A DNA stretch of 64,000 nucleotides from positions 1 through 64,000 of the forward strand of contig NZ_JAKMUS010000003.1 in the NCBI RefSeq assembly GCF_027570075.1, written 5' to 3'. This document shows, one piece after another, positions 54,613 through 63,807 of the stretch (position 1 is its first letter; each line of letters opens with the position of its first letter). Source of the stretch: Corynebacterium meitnerae. GTDB lineage: Bacteria; Actinomycetota; Actinomycetes; Mycobacteriales; Mycobacteriaceae. Under the pieces are notes generated by a model. That model had not been told where the DNA came from. It saw only the letters and a list, made by a program, of their open reading frames with translations, and made no database searches. A program made the position numbers and the translations under genes.

Positions 54613-56355
54613 ATGAAGGAGAAGACAGACGCACAAGGTTTCATCATCGAAGCGGATGCGAGTGAGTACGCGACACCAGCACCCGCCCCTGGTAACGAGC
54701 CCTGGCAACGCCCTGACCCCGAGTGGTACAAGGACGCGGTCTTCTATGAGGTGCTCGTGCGCGCCTTCTACGACCCGGACGGGACCGGCTCCGGCACGCT
54801 GAAGGGCGTGGAGGAAAAGCTCGACTACCTGCAGTGGCTCGGTGTTGATTGCTTGTGGCTGCCGCCGTTTTATGATTCACCGTTGCGCGATGGTGGCTAT
54901 GACATCCGTGACTTCCGCAAGGTGCTGCCAGAGTTCGGCACGGTGGAGGATTTCATCTCGCTCGTGGACGCAGCGCACAAGCGTGGCATCCGCATCATCA
55001 CGGACTTCCCCATCAATCACACCTCTGATGCGCACCCGTGGTTCCAGGAATCCCGGCGCGACCCAGAGGGCCCGTACGGGGACTTTTATGTGTGGACGGA
55101 TGATCCGACGGAGTACAGCGAAGCGCGCATCATCTTCATTGACACCGAAGAGTCCAACTGGACCTACGACCCGGTGCGCAAGCAGTACTACTGGCACCGT
55201 TTCTTCTCCCACCAGCCGGATCTGAACTATGACAATCCGGCGGTGCAGGACGCCATCATTGATGTCATTCGCTTCTGGCTCGACCTGGGCATGGACGGTA
55301 TCCGCCTCGACGCGATCCCCTACCTCTTCGAGCGCGAGGGCACGAACTGCGAGAACCTGCCCGAAACGCACGAATTCATCAAACGCGTCCGCACGCTTTT
55401 CGACGAAGAATATCCCGGCCGCTTCCTCCTCGCCGAAGCCAACCAAATGCCCCACGAGGTGGTGGAGTACTTCGGTTCCGGTGAGGATGGCTCGGGCGAT
55501 GAGTGCCAGATGGCCTTCCACTTCCCGGTCATGCCGCGCATCTTCATGAGCATTAGCCAGGAGAAGGCGCAGCCCATCATCGACATTCTGCGCGAGACGC
55601 CCGACATCCCGGAGTCCGCTCAGTGGGGTATCTTCCTGCGCAATCATGATGAGCTGACCCTGGAGATGGTCACGGAGGAAGAGCGCGACTTCATGTACGC
55701 CACGTTTGCCTCCGAGCCGCGGATGCGCGCCAACGTGGGTATCCGTCGCCGTCTAGCACCACTGCTGGGCGGTCACCGTGACCGCCTTGAGCTCGCACAC
55801 GCTCTTCTGCTGTCCCTGCCCGGTTCGCCATTCCTGTACTACGGCGATGAAATCGGCATGGGCGACAACATCTGGCTGCCGGACCGTGATGGCGTGCGCA
55901 CTCCCATGCAGTGGAACGCTGACCGCAACGGTGGTTTCTCCACCGCTCAACCGGAGCAGCTGTATCTGCCCGCCATCCGCAATGACACGTACGGCTACCA
56001 GGCCGTGAACGTGGAATCACAGATGGAGCGGGAGAATTCCCTGCTGCATTGGGTGCGTGAGCGCGTACACATCCGCAAGCAGTACAAGGCCTTCGGCCGC
56101 GGCGACTACCAGGAAGTTGACCACCGGAACCCGCAAGTGCTGGCCTTCATCCGCGAGTTTGAGGGCGAGCGCATCCTGTGCGTCAACAACATGAGCTCCC
56201 TGCCCCAGCCGGTGGAGATGAACCTCAGCCACTTGGCTGGTGTCACCCCGCGTGAGCTGTCCGGCAACGTGGAATTCCCCGCCATCGGTGAGCTGCCGTG
56301 GCTCGTCACCCTCGCCCCGCACGGCCACTTCTGGTTCGACATCTCCGATAACTAG
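54613..56355 (+). CDS. treS: Trehalose synthase (maltose alpha-D-glucosyltransferase)
   Basis: This 580-aa GH13 enzyme interconverts maltose and trehalose. The barrel motifs are DFPINHTSDAHPWF, GMDGIRLDAIPYLF (nucleophile Asp), LLAEANQMP (acid Glu) and FLRNHDELTLEM. TAACCT lies 8 nt before the ATG, so it may be leaderless with a -10 that overlaps the upstream stop. The maltokinase gene follows 9 nt later, giving the pair that directs trehalose to maltose-1-phosphate and glucan. Confidence 0.95.
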   Translation: MKEKTDAQGFIIEADASEYATPAPAPGNEPWQRPDPEWYKDAVFYEVLVRAFYDPDGTGSGTLKGVEEKLDYLQWLGVDCLWLPPFYDSPLRDGGYDIRDFRKVLPEFGTVEDFISLVDAAHKRGIRIITDFPINHTSDAHPWFQESRRDPEGPYGDFYVWTDDPTEYSEARIIFIDTEESNWTYDPVRKQYYWHRFFSHQPDLNYDNPAVQDAIIDVIRFWLDLGMDGIRLDAIPYLFEREGTNCENLPETHEFIKRVRTLFDEEYPGRFLLAEANQMPHEVVEYFGSGEDGSGDECQMAFHFPVMPRIFMSISQEKAQPIIDILRETPDIPESAQWGIFLRNHDELTLEMVTEEERDFMYATFASEPRMRANVGIRRRLAPLLGGHRDRLELAHALLLSLPGSPFLYYGDEIGMGDNIWLPDRDGVRTPMQWNADRNGGFSTAQPEQLYLPAIRNDTYGYQAVNVESQMERENSLLHWVRERVHIRKQYKAFGRGDYQEVDHRNPQVLAFIREFEGERILCVNNMSSLPQPVEMNLSHLAGVTPRELSGNVEFPAIGELPWLVTLAPHGHFWFDISDN

Positions 56356-56364
56356 GACCTCATC

Positions 56365-57447
56365 ATGGATCTGCACTCCGCACGCTTTTACGGCGCCAAG
56401 TCTGAACCCATCGATTCCACCACCGTGACCGCGGAAGTGGCCGCGGGTGATTACGCGTGGCAACTCCTCGACGTGGTGCATGGGGGTGAGCGGGATGTGT
56501 ACCAGGTGATCGTCGATAAGCAACAAGACGTTGACGTGCTGGATACCGCGAGTGGCGCGCAAACCTACCTGGACAACGTGGCTGCTTTTGGGCAGGTGCA
56601 TGGCGAGTTCCCGTCAGCGACCGCGCGACCGTTGGGTGCGGATCAGTCCAATACGTCGCTGGTGGTGGGCGACAAATCCATCCTGAAGGTCTTCCGCAAA
56701 CTGGAAGAGGGCCTCAACCCTGATGTGGAGCTGCTCAGTGGTATTGCGGATTGCCCGCATGTTGCTGGCGTGCGTGGCTATGTGGTGCGCGATGGGCGCA
56801 CGCTGGCGATGCTGCAGGACTTCATCGTGGGTGGCGCCGACGGCTTCCAGTACGCACTGGATAAGGGCCTGTCCAGCGATGATTGCTTCGCGCTTGGTGC
56901 CGCCATCCGTACTGTGCACGACGCGCTGGCAGAGGCTTTTGGGCACCAGGATGTCCCAGGCACGCACATTCGCGAACTACTGCACGCGCGGCTGGATGAT
57001 CTGGTCGAGCGCGCTGAGGTCCTGCGCGAACATGAAGATGCGCTGCGCAGGCTTTACGACGCCATCCCTGATGACGCTGTGGCCATTCAACGCATCCACG
57101 GCGACCTCCACTTGGGGCAAACCTTGCTCACGCATACGCCGCGCCACTGGTACCTCATTGACTTTGAGGGGGAGCCCGCCCGCCCCCTCGAGCAGCGCCG
57201 TGAGCCCGATCACCCCCTGCGCGATGTGGCAGGCATGGTGCGCTCATTCGGCTATGCGCAAGCAATGGGTGGAAGCGCCGATGCCCAGGCCCTTCTTGCT
57301 GGTTACGGCACCGGCGAGGACCCGATCCTCAACGCCTTGATCGCCGATAAAGCCGCCTACGAAGTGGTGTACGAAGCGAATAATCGGCCTGATTGGTTGG
57401 AGATCCCCTTGGGGGCGCTGAGGGAGCTCATGGGGGAGCTTTCCTAA
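56365..57447 (+). CDS. Maltokinase
   Basis: This 360-aa aminoglycoside-phosphotransferase-fold kinase phosphorylates maltose to maltose-1-phosphate. The catalytic loop IHGDLHLGQTLL (near residue 238) and the metal loop LIDFEGEPA (near residue 258) are intact. It is shorter than the mycobacterial enzyme (about 455 aa). AGGA lies 7 nt upstream of the ATG. It sits 9 nt after treS, so they are co-translated. A CGTCGATAAGC word lies at 56511-56521. Confidence 0.92.
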   Translation: MDLHSARFYGAKSEPIDSTTVTAEVAAGDYAWQLLDVVHGGERDVYQVIVDKQQDVDVLDTASGAQTYLDNVAAFGQVHGEFPSATARPLGADQSNTSLVVGDKSILKVFRKLEEGLNPDVELLSGIADCPHVAGVRGYVVRDGRTLAMLQDFIVGGADGFQYALDKGLSSDDCFALGAAIRTVHDALAEAFGHQDVPGTHIRELLHARLDDLVERAEVLREHEDALRRLYDAIPDDAVAIQRIHGDLHLGQTLLTHTPRHWYLIDFEGEPARPLEQRREPDHPLRDVAGMVRSFGYAQAMGGSADAQALLAGYGTGEDPILNALIADKAAYEVVYEANNRPDWLEIPLGALRELMGELS

Positions 57448-57469
57448 ATTTTCATTCAATAAGATATTG

Positions 57470-57486
57470 ATCTCACCAAATGAGAT
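57470..57486. promoter_or_regulatory. Small palindrome upstream of brnQ
   Basis: ATCTCA (57470-57475) and TGAGAT (57481-57486) form a palindrome around CCAAA in an AT-rich region 54 nt before brnQ. An Lrp-type regulator site is a reasonable guess for a branched-chain amino acid carrier, but it is not proven. Confidence 0.45.
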
Positions 57487-57539
57487 GATAGGGTGACACC
57501 TACTATTTGTTCGACCCCCGTCATTTCCCTGGAGGAACG

Positions 57540-58940
57540 ATGTCTACAGCGACTCAAGGCACTGGCAAGGGGAACCCGAGGACCGCAATCCTGTTCACAG
57601 GTCTCGCACTGTTCTCGATGTTCTTCGGCGCCGGCAACCTCATCTTCCCGCCCATGCTGGCCGTACAGGCCGGCGACAACTTCTGGCCCGCAATCCTGGG
57701 CTTCCTGACCACGGGCGCGCTCCTGCCGGTGCTCGCCGTGATCGCCATCGCACTGTCCGGCTCCAACGTCCGCGACCTTGCCCAGCGCGCGGGAACCATC
57801 TTCGGCGTGATCTTCCCGATCTTGGCCTACCTGTCCATCGGCGCCTTCTACGCACTGCCGCGTACCGGTGCTGTGTCCTTCGAAGTTGCTATGACCCCGG
57901 TCTTCGGCTGGGAAGGCATCGTGCCGGCCGCGATCTTCAACATCGTCTTCTTCGGCATCGCCCTCGCGCTGTCCTGGAACCCGACCACCATCACTGACAC
58001 CCTGGGCAAGTTCCTCACCCCGACGCTCGTCGTGCTGCTGGTCATCATGATCACCCTGGCAGTGTTCACCCTGACTAACCAGGGCTACACCCCGACGGAA
58101 ACCTACGCGACCAACGCGTACCCCGCTGGCGTCCTTGAGGGCTACCTCACCATGGACTCCATCGCCGCTCTGGCGTTCTCCATCGTGGTCATTTCCTCCC
58201 TGCGCTTCAAGGGCGTTGGCGAAGGCAAGCCGCTGGTTCGCTCCACCATGCTCTCTGGCCTCGGCGCCGGCATCATGCTCGCCCTCATCTACGTTGGCCT
58301 GGGCCTCATCGGCCGCTCCATGCCGGGTGCTGACCAGTACGAGTCCGGCGCACCACTGCTTGCCGACGCTGCCCTCAACATGATGGGCAAACCCGGCCAG
58401 ATCATCTTCGCCCTGATCGTCCTCCTCGCCTGCCTGACCACCGCGATCGGACTGATCACCGCCACCGCGGAGTACTTCTCTGAGCAGTTCGCTGGTTCCT
58501 ACCACACTTGGGCCGTGATCTTCGCTGTCGCTTCCGCGATCATGGCAACGCAGGGCCTGTCCTTCGTCATGGCTATCGCCGCTCCGGTCATCGTCTTCCT
58601 GTACCCGCCGGCTATCGCCCTGATCTTCGTTACCATCGTCGAGCCGCTCTTCCGCAGCCGCACCCGCATGCGTTGGGGCTTCTTCCTGCCTATCTGGGTT
58701 GCTGTCGTGTGGTCCGCAATTGGCACCTTCATCTCCCTGGGCTGGGGCGCAGATGCACTGAGCCCGCTGGTGAACTGGTCCCCGATGGAGGCAGAGGGCC
58801 TGGGTTGGCTGCTGCCGACCGGTGTCGCCTTCATCATCGGTGTAGTCATTGACCTCATCCGCCCGGCCGCACCGCTGGAGATTGGTACCCAGCGCACGGT
58901 CGAGGGTGAAGACCTTGAAACCGCTGAGGCGAAGCTCTAA
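57540..58940 (+). CDS. brnQ: Branched-chain amino acid transport carrier (LIVCS family)
   Basis: This 466-aa membrane protein with about 12 helices imports Ile, Leu and Val with Na+ or H+. The N-terminal LFSMFFGAGNLIFPPMLAVQAG is the family signature. GGAGG lies 4 nt before the ATG at 57540, which decides the start over 57507. A strong terminator follows. Lrp-like palindrome upstream suggests amino acid control. Confidence 0.95.
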   Translation: MSTATQGTGKGNPRTAILFTGLALFSMFFGAGNLIFPPMLAVQAGDNFWPAILGFLTTGALLPVLAVIAIALSGSNVRDLAQRAGTIFGVIFPILAYLSIGAFYALPRTGAVSFEVAMTPVFGWEGIVPAAIFNIVFFGIALALSWNPTTITDTLGKFLTPTLVVLLVIMITLAVFTLTNQGYTPTETYATNAYPAGVLEGYLTMDSIAALAFSIVVISSLRFKGVGEGKPLVRSTMLSGLGAGIMLALIYVGLGLIGRSMPGADQYESGAPLLADAALNMMGKPGQIIFALIVLLACLTTAIGLITATAEYFSEQFAGSYHTWAVIFAVASAIMATQGLSFVMAIAAPVIVFLYPPAIALIFVTIVEPLFRSRTRMRWGFFLPIWVAVVWSAIGTFISLGWGADALSPLVNWSPMEAEGLGWLLPTGVAFIIGVVIDLIRPAAPLEIGTQRTVEGEDLETAEAKL

Positions 58941-58961
58941 ACGCTGACTCACCACACATCT

Positions 58962-58989
58962 CGGGCCCCATTTTTGGGGCCCGTTTTTT
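58962..58989 (+). terminator. Intrinsic terminator of brnQ
   Basis: CGGGCCCCA (58962-58970) pairs with TGGGGCCCG (58975-58983) over a TTTT loop and is followed by TTTTTT (58984-58989). A textbook terminator. Confidence 0.95.
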
Positions 58990-59100
58990 GTGCGCAGGAA
59001 TGCCGGACTAATGGGTAAGCAACACAAGCACGTCTAGTCCAGCCTTGTTTAAGGCATGCCAAATAGCCAGCTTTCGCCGGCTTTTCGGTGAGGTGGTGGG

Positions 59101-60189
59101 CTATCTGCCGTACAGGAGCGTCATCGCTCCGTAGGGGTGGACGGTGTTGGGTACGAGGTATCCGTTCGGTGATCTCCACATTGGTGTGCCTCTGATGTTT
59201 TCCACTCGGCCGTGGTGGGGTTTGGTGGGGTCATCGTCGTTGGTGCGGTTGTGGTACCGGCACAACATGGCCAGGTTATCCATGTTTGTCAGCCCACCCT
59301 TGGACCATGCTTTGATGTGGTGGACCTCGCAGTTATCTGCCGCGTGCCTGCAGTCCGGCACAGGACACGTCGGCATGGTCGCCCTAGCCAGATCACGCTG
59401 TTTCTGGTTAGCGAAGCGTTGCGTGTCGTACAGGTTGACGGGGCCTTCCTGGGGGTGGAACATCGCCACCTCCAACACGTCCCCAAAATTCTGCTGAAGG
59501 AATTCCGCACCGGTCATGGTGGTGCCATCGGTGAGCCCCAGGATGACGTCGTCCCCGTCGCCTTTCATAATTGTGATGTGCTCGTCCAGTGGGATCAGCA
59601 CCAAGGGGCGGGGCACTGCCGGGGCAATGCCGGAAGGAGTGTCATCCTCGGAAGGGCGCAGGCCAAGGATGGCCATGAGCTTCTCGTACATCTGCGGGCC
59701 GGCAGGACCATCCCCTAGGTTTTGGCGTGTGGCGAATTCAATAGCTGCCGCGTCTTTTTCCAAGGCCATGATGGTCACCGGGCGCCTCTTCTTGTTCGAG
59801 CGGCCATACCGAACTGTTGGTTCCGGTGCTGGTTTGTCCACCTCCGGTACGATGTCCTTGGAACGGCGCTTCAGCGTGTCGTAATTGCCCGGAACAGACA
59901 ACAGGGCAAGCCGTAAGTCCCACTTCTCTTTCGGGTCGGTGAAAGGTGCTACTCGGGATTCGATGTAGACGAGTTGATCCATCGACTTCTGAGTCGAGCG
60001 CGCGATCTTGATCGCGTTGGCTTGCTTACGGGTGAACTTGGTTTTGCCGTAGTAGGCCGTGTGGACTTTTACTAATTCGCGAACACGGGCAGGGCTGCAG
60101 CCAGCATCGAGGAGTACCTGGGCATCAAAGTCTGCCAGGGCCTCGATCGGGTTGGTTAAACCCGCCACCAGTGATCCGAATGCGTTCAT
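59101..60189 (-). CDS. DUF222/HNH endonuclease family protein (13E12-type), copy 2
   Basis: This 362-aa protein has the same length as copy 1 at 33411-34499, with about 27 substitutions. The HNH core CEVHHIKAWSKGGLTNMDN and the Cys pairs are intact. The N-terminal DUF222-like domain differs most near residues 56-77 (SRVAPFTDPKEKWD in place of GRLVGIKDPAEKWR). TAGCGT lies 7 nt before ATG 60189. The downstream end lies about 110 nt from the brnQ terminator. Both copies look functional, so this is duplication without decay. Confidence 0.88.
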   Translation of the reverse strand: MNAFGSLVAGLTNPIEALADFDAQVLLDAGCSPARVRELVKVHTAYYGKTKFTRKQANAIKIARSTQKSMDQLVYIESRVAPFTDPKEKWDLRLALLSVPGNYDTLKRRSKDIVPEVDKPAPEPTVRYGRSNKKRRPVTIMALEKDAAAIEFATRQNLGDGPAGPQMYEKLMAILGLRPSEDDTPSGIAPAVPRPLVLIPLDEHITIMKGDGDDVILGLTDGTTMTGAEFLQQNFGDVLEVAMFHPQEGPVNLYDTQRFANQKQRDLARATMPTCPVPDCRHAADNCEVHHIKAWSKGGLTNMDNLAMLCRYHNRTNDDDPTKPHHGRVENIRGTPMWRSPNGYLVPNTVHPYGAMTLLYGR

Positions 60190-60240
60190 GCCATGCACGC
60201 TAAACCGAAACGCAAGAAAGCGAAAGGATCAGCCAAAACG

Positions 60241-60271
60241 GCCTGTGGATAACCTAAAACTATCCACAGGC
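60241..60271. promoter_or_regulatory. DnaA-box-like hairpin upstream of HNH copy 2
   Basis: GCCTGTGGATA (60241-60251) and TATCCACAGGC (60261-60271) form an 11-bp inverted repeat with the 9-nt loop ACCTAAAAC. TGTGGATAA is again a perfect reverse DnaA box. The loop differs from copy 1 while the stem is kept, suggesting that the stem is under selection. Confidence 0.6.
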
Positions 60272-60407
60272 CGCGTGCGGTGAAGTGTGTGGCAGGGCAC
60301 GTGAAGAGGGCACGTAACCAGCGAGAACAGAGCGGTTCCCACGAAACCCAAAAAAGTTACATGCACTGGAAACGGAATGTCTGCGACGCAAAAACGTTGT
60401 AGGGGGT

Positions 60408-61403
60408 ATGGCTTCTACTTTTATGTCTCGCACCCCTTTGTCCATGTTGGATTTCTGCCTTGTCCGCAAAGGCGAATCCCCCGGGCAATCCATGGAGCGC
60501 TCTGTGGAGCTGGCTCAGCATGCGGAGCGTCTGGGCTACGACCGGATCTGGTACTCCGAGCACCACAACATGTCCACCATCGCGTCGTCTTCCCCCGCAG
60601 TGCTGATCGCCCATATCGGCGCAAAGACGGAGAAGATCAAACTCGGTGCTGGTGGCGTGATGTTGCCCAACCACTCTCCCTACGTCATTGCGGAACAGTT
60701 CGGCACGTTGGAAGAGCTCTACCCGGGCCGCATCGACCTTGGGCTCGGCCGCGCCCCGGGCACGGATCAGCAGACGTTGGGCCGGGCACTGCGCCGGGAT
60801 CCGCGTTCGGCGGAGAATTTCCCCAACGACGTGTTGGAGCTTCAGGCTTACCTCGCCGGTGACCCGATCATTCCGGGCGTAAAAGCAGTTCCGGGTGCTG
60901 GGACGAATGTGCCGCTCTACATTTTGGGCTCATCCCTCTTCGGCGCTTCCCTGGCGGCGAAGCTGGGGCTGCCCTACTCATTTGCCTCCCACTTTGCCCC
61001 CACGCACTTGAAGGAAGCCACGGCATACTACCGGGCCAACTTCCAGCCTTCGCAGTACTGCGAGGAGCCCTATGTCATCGCTGCGGTGAACGTCACCGCG
61101 TCTGATTCCGCGGAAGACGCCCAGCGCCAGACGGAGCTCGTCCACCGCCAGCGCGTGCGCGCGTTCCTTGGCCAGCGGGGTCGGCAGATCTCCGATGAGC
61201 AGCTGGACACGATCGTCAACGCCCCACAAGGCCGCCAGATCACCGACATGTTGCGCTACACCGCTCAGGGCGAAGGGCCGGAGGTCGTGGCATACCTTGA
61301 GCAGTTCAAGGAGCGGGCGCAGGCCGATGAGCTCATGATCTCTTTCCAGGCACCCACTCATGAGGAAGTTCTGCGTTCTATGGAAATTCTGGCTAATGCC
61401 TAG
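60408..61403 (+). CDS. Luciferase-like (LLM class) flavin-dependent oxidoreductase
   Basis: This 331-aa bacterial-luciferase-family protein uses FMNH2 or F420. It has the family segments LAQHAERLGYDRIWYSEHHNMSTIA, GGVMLPNHSPYVIAEQFGTLEELYPGRIDLGLGRAPG and TYILGSS-like IPLYILGSSLFGA. The substrate is unknown. AGGGGG lies only 2 nt before ATG 60408, so the internal ATG at 60423 is possible. It follows a 200-nt gap holding the HNH hairpin and precedes the GntR regulator by about 90 nt. Confidence 0.88.
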   Translation: MASTFMSRTPLSMLDFCLVRKGESPGQSMERSVELAQHAERLGYDRIWYSEHHNMSTIASSSPAVLIAHIGAKTEKIKLGAGGVMLPNHSPYVIAEQFGTLEELYPGRIDLGLGRAPGTDQQTLGRALRRDPRSAENFPNDVLELQAYLAGDPIIPGVKAVPGAGTNVPLYILGSSLFGASLAAKLGLPYSFASHFAPTHLKEATAYYRANFQPSQYCEEPYVIAAVNVTASDSAEDAQRQTELVHRQRVRAFLGQRGRQISDEQLDTIVNAPQGRQITDMLRYTAQGEGPEVVAYLEQFKERAQADELMISFQAPTHEEVLRSMEILANA

Positions 61404-61494
61404 CAACTATCCCCATGTGACCGCACTCCCGTACTTAATAGGAAGGTTCGTGTTACCCTCTCACCGGAACACAACATAAAACAAGCCTTGAGGA

Positions 61495-62277
61495 GTGCTC
61501 GAAATTCCACAGTCACGGTCCCGCCAGCAGCATGTTGAAATTGCGGAATTCCTGCAAGGTTTGATCCAATCCGGCGAACTTGCTCCTGGTGATCAGCTCC
61601 CGTCTGAAGCGGAGCTATGCGCACAGTTCGGCTCCTCGCGGGGCCCTGTCCGCCAAGCCGTGGCTACGTTGCGCTCCGAGGGGCTCGTGTCTTCTGGCCG
61701 TGGGCGACGGTCGACGGTGTTGGACACGCAGACGTCGAATAGCTTCGAAGCTTTGCTGTCTGCGACGACGTTCATCGAAGAAGAAGGCCACACTGCGGGC
61801 AAACAGATTCTTCATGTGGGGCAAGGCGCAGCGTCGGACACTGTCGCTGATGCTTTCGGCATCGAGCACGGAGAGCAGGTCGTTGAAATCAGGAGCATCC
61901 GCACCGCCGACGGTGTGCCGGTGATGTTGGAGACACTCTTCTTCCCCATCAGGATCGGCGAAAAACTGTTGAACCTGACGTCAGAGAGTAAACCTGTTCA
62001 CCAGCAGCTCCTCGACATGGGCGTTGAGGTGGATAATATGGTGCGCAAAGCTCACATCTCTCAGGCCGACACGGATAAAGCTGGGCTGCTCCACATCAGC
62101 GAGGGCGCTCCCCTGTTCAACGTTCAGCTGCGCGCCTCCACCTACCAAGGTGAGACCGTGGAGTATGCGGAATATTCGGTGCGCGGTGATGTGATCACGC
62201 TCAGCCAATCCCACGTGCGTGGCGGCTCCGTCCCCGTGAAGCTGAGCCTGAACAGCGCACATATTAAGCACTCATAA
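61495..62277 (+). CDS. GntR-family (HutC/UTRA type) transcriptional regulator
   Basis: This 260-aa regulator has an N-terminal winged helix (LIQSGELAPGDQLPSEAELCAQFGSSRGPVRQAVATLRSEGLV) and a C-terminal UTRA effector domain (about 95-255). The likely effector is a small metabolite, and the target may be the peptide ABC operon 40 nt downstream. The start is uncertain: GTG 61495 has GAGGA touching it, and no better start exists in frame. No clear operator palindrome is visible beside it. Confidence 0.85.
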   Translation: MLEIPQSRSRQQHVEIAEFLQGLIQSGELAPGDQLPSEAELCAQFGSSRGPVRQAVATLRSEGLVSSGRGRRSTVLDTQTSNSFEALLSATTFIEEEGHTAGKQILHVGQGAASDTVADAFGIEHGEQVVEIRSIRTADGVPVMLETLFFPIRIGEKLLNLTSESKPVHQQLLDMGVEVDNMVRKAHISQADTDKAGLLHISEGAPLFNVQLRASTYQGETVEYAEYSVRGDVITLSQSHVRGGSVPVKLSLNSAHIKHS

Positions 62278-62316
62278 TTGGGTCATGCCCAGCCACAACG
62301 GCTAGCCTAAGTGCCC

Positions 62317-63807
62317 ATGAAACTCTTCGGCGCAATGTGCAGCATCCTCAGCGCTGCCCTGTTGGTGGGCTGTTCAGCTGGCAGCACATCCACGAACATC
62401 GGCCGAATTGCACCGGGCAGTGTCATCGTCGCAACGACGGGTGCACCCGCATCGCTGGACTTCACCACCACCTCCGGTGCCGCGATTCCGCAGGCGCTCA
62501 TGGGCAATGTGTACGAAACGCTCGTGCGTATCGACGACTCCGGCCAGCCCCAACCCTTCCTCGCCAACAGCTGGGACGTCAGCCAGGACCGCTTGGAGTA
62601 CACATTCCACCTCAAAGACGGTGTGACGTTCTCCAACGGCGATGCGTTCACGGCGGAGACCGCCGCTTTTTCCATCCAGTACGTGCAGGACTCCTGGACG
62701 AATGGCCTGGCTAAGCAGATGGCGCCGGTGGAGCACGTGGAAGTCCTGGACCCGCTGACGTTGAGGGTGCGGCTGAAGGCGCCGTCGAATAGCTGGCTGT
62801 GGTCGATGGGCACGCTGACGGGCGCAATGATGACGCCAAGCGGGATTGAATCGCTCGCCACCGATCCTGTGGGCACGGGCCCGTTCACCGTGAAGCATTT
62901 CGCCGTGGGTGAGTCCGTTTCCTTCGACGCGCGTGCGGATTACTGGGATACGCCAGCACGCCAGGATGCTGCGATCCGCTATTTCGCGGATGCGGTGTCG
63001 TCCGTCAATGCGCTGCGCGTGGGTGATGTGGACATGGTGTGGGCCCTCCAGGCACCGGAGCTGCTGCGTACGCTGCCGGACGCGTTTGATGTGCAAGTGG
63101 GCACCACGAACGGCGAGGTCTTGCTCAGCTTGAACAACAAGCGCGCGCCTTTCGACGACCCCACGGTGCGCCAAGCCGTCGCCTACGCCATCGACCGCCA
63201 TGCGCTTGACGACGTCGTCTGGTCCGGCCTCGCCACCGACACCGGCGGTGCGCCCGTCCCGCCAACCGATCCGTGGGCGCAGGACAAGGACTACTACCCC
63301 TTCGACCCCGATACCGCCCGCGAGTTGCTCGCCGGCCGGGAACCGGAGATCACCCTCACTATCCCATCGCTCCCCTACGCCCAGGACGCCGCGGAGCTCA
63401 TCTACTCCCAGCTCAAAGACGTTGGCTTCAAGGTGAAACTGGAAACGGTGGAATTCCCCGCCGTGTGGTTGAGCCAGGTGCTCAAACAGGGTGACTACCA
63501 GGCCTCCCTCATCGCGCACGTGGAACCGCGGGACATGCAAACGTTGTTCGGCAACCCCGATTACTACTTGGGCTATGACTCCGCACGGGTCCGGGAGGAC
63601 TTCGCTCGTGCTGATGAAGGAACCCCCGAAGAGCAGGTGGCGCGCATGCGTGATGCCGTGGACACCATCATGGCGGATGCCGGTGCGCTGACCTTGGTGA
63701 ATATGCCTAACATCGTTGTCACCGCGCCTGGTGTGAGCGGTGTTGACCCGAACGTGATTACCGATGGACTTGTGCTTTCCGGTGTCCGGAAAGAAGGCAC
63801 CTCATGA
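62317..63807 (+). CDS. Peptide ABC transporter substrate-binding lipoprotein
   Basis: This 496-aa DppA/OppA-family protein has a lipobox LLVGC (Cys near residue 18) and the family-typical ASLDFTTTSGAAIPQALMGNVYETLVRID and GTGPFTVKHFA segments, with QAVAYAIDRHALDDVVW in the second lobe. It captures oligopeptides or another solute outside the membrane. TAGCCT lies 8 nt before ATG 62317 (leaderless). Its TGA overlaps the ATG of the next permease gene. Confidence 0.92.
   Translation: MKLFGAMCSILSAALLVGCSAGSTSTNIGRIAPGSVIVATTGAPASLDFTTTSGAAIPQALMGNVYETLVRIDDSGQPQPFLANSWDVSQDRLEYTFHLKDGVTFSNGDAFTAETAAFSIQYVQDSWTNGLAKQMAPVEHVEVLDPLTLRVRLKAPSNSWLWSMGTLTGAMMTPSGIESLATDPVGTGPFTVKHFAVGESVSFDARADYWDTPARQDAAIRYFADAVSSVNALRVGDVDMVWALQAPELLRTLPDAFDVQVGTTNGEVLLSLNNKRAPFDDPTVRQAVAYAIDRHALDDVVWSGLATDTGGAPVPPTDPWAQDKDYYPFDPDTARELLAGREPEITLTIPSLPYAQDAAELIYSQLKDVGFKVKLETVEFPAVWLSQVLKQGDYQASLIAHVEPRDMQTLFGNPDYYLGYDSARVREDFARADEGTPEEQVARMRDAVDTIMADAGALTLVNMPNIVVTAPGVSGVDPNVITDGLVLSGVRKEGTS

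Larger units (their letters stand above)
59053..60358 (-). repeat. Duplicated 13E12-type unit, copy 2
   Basis: Second copy of the 1.3-kb unit at 33363-34655, in the same orientation and about 25.7 kb away. It includes the HNH gene, a related downstream stem, the DnaA-box hairpin and the CAAAAAAGTT end block. The boundaries are approximate. The two copies could recombine and delete the interval. Confidence 0.7.
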
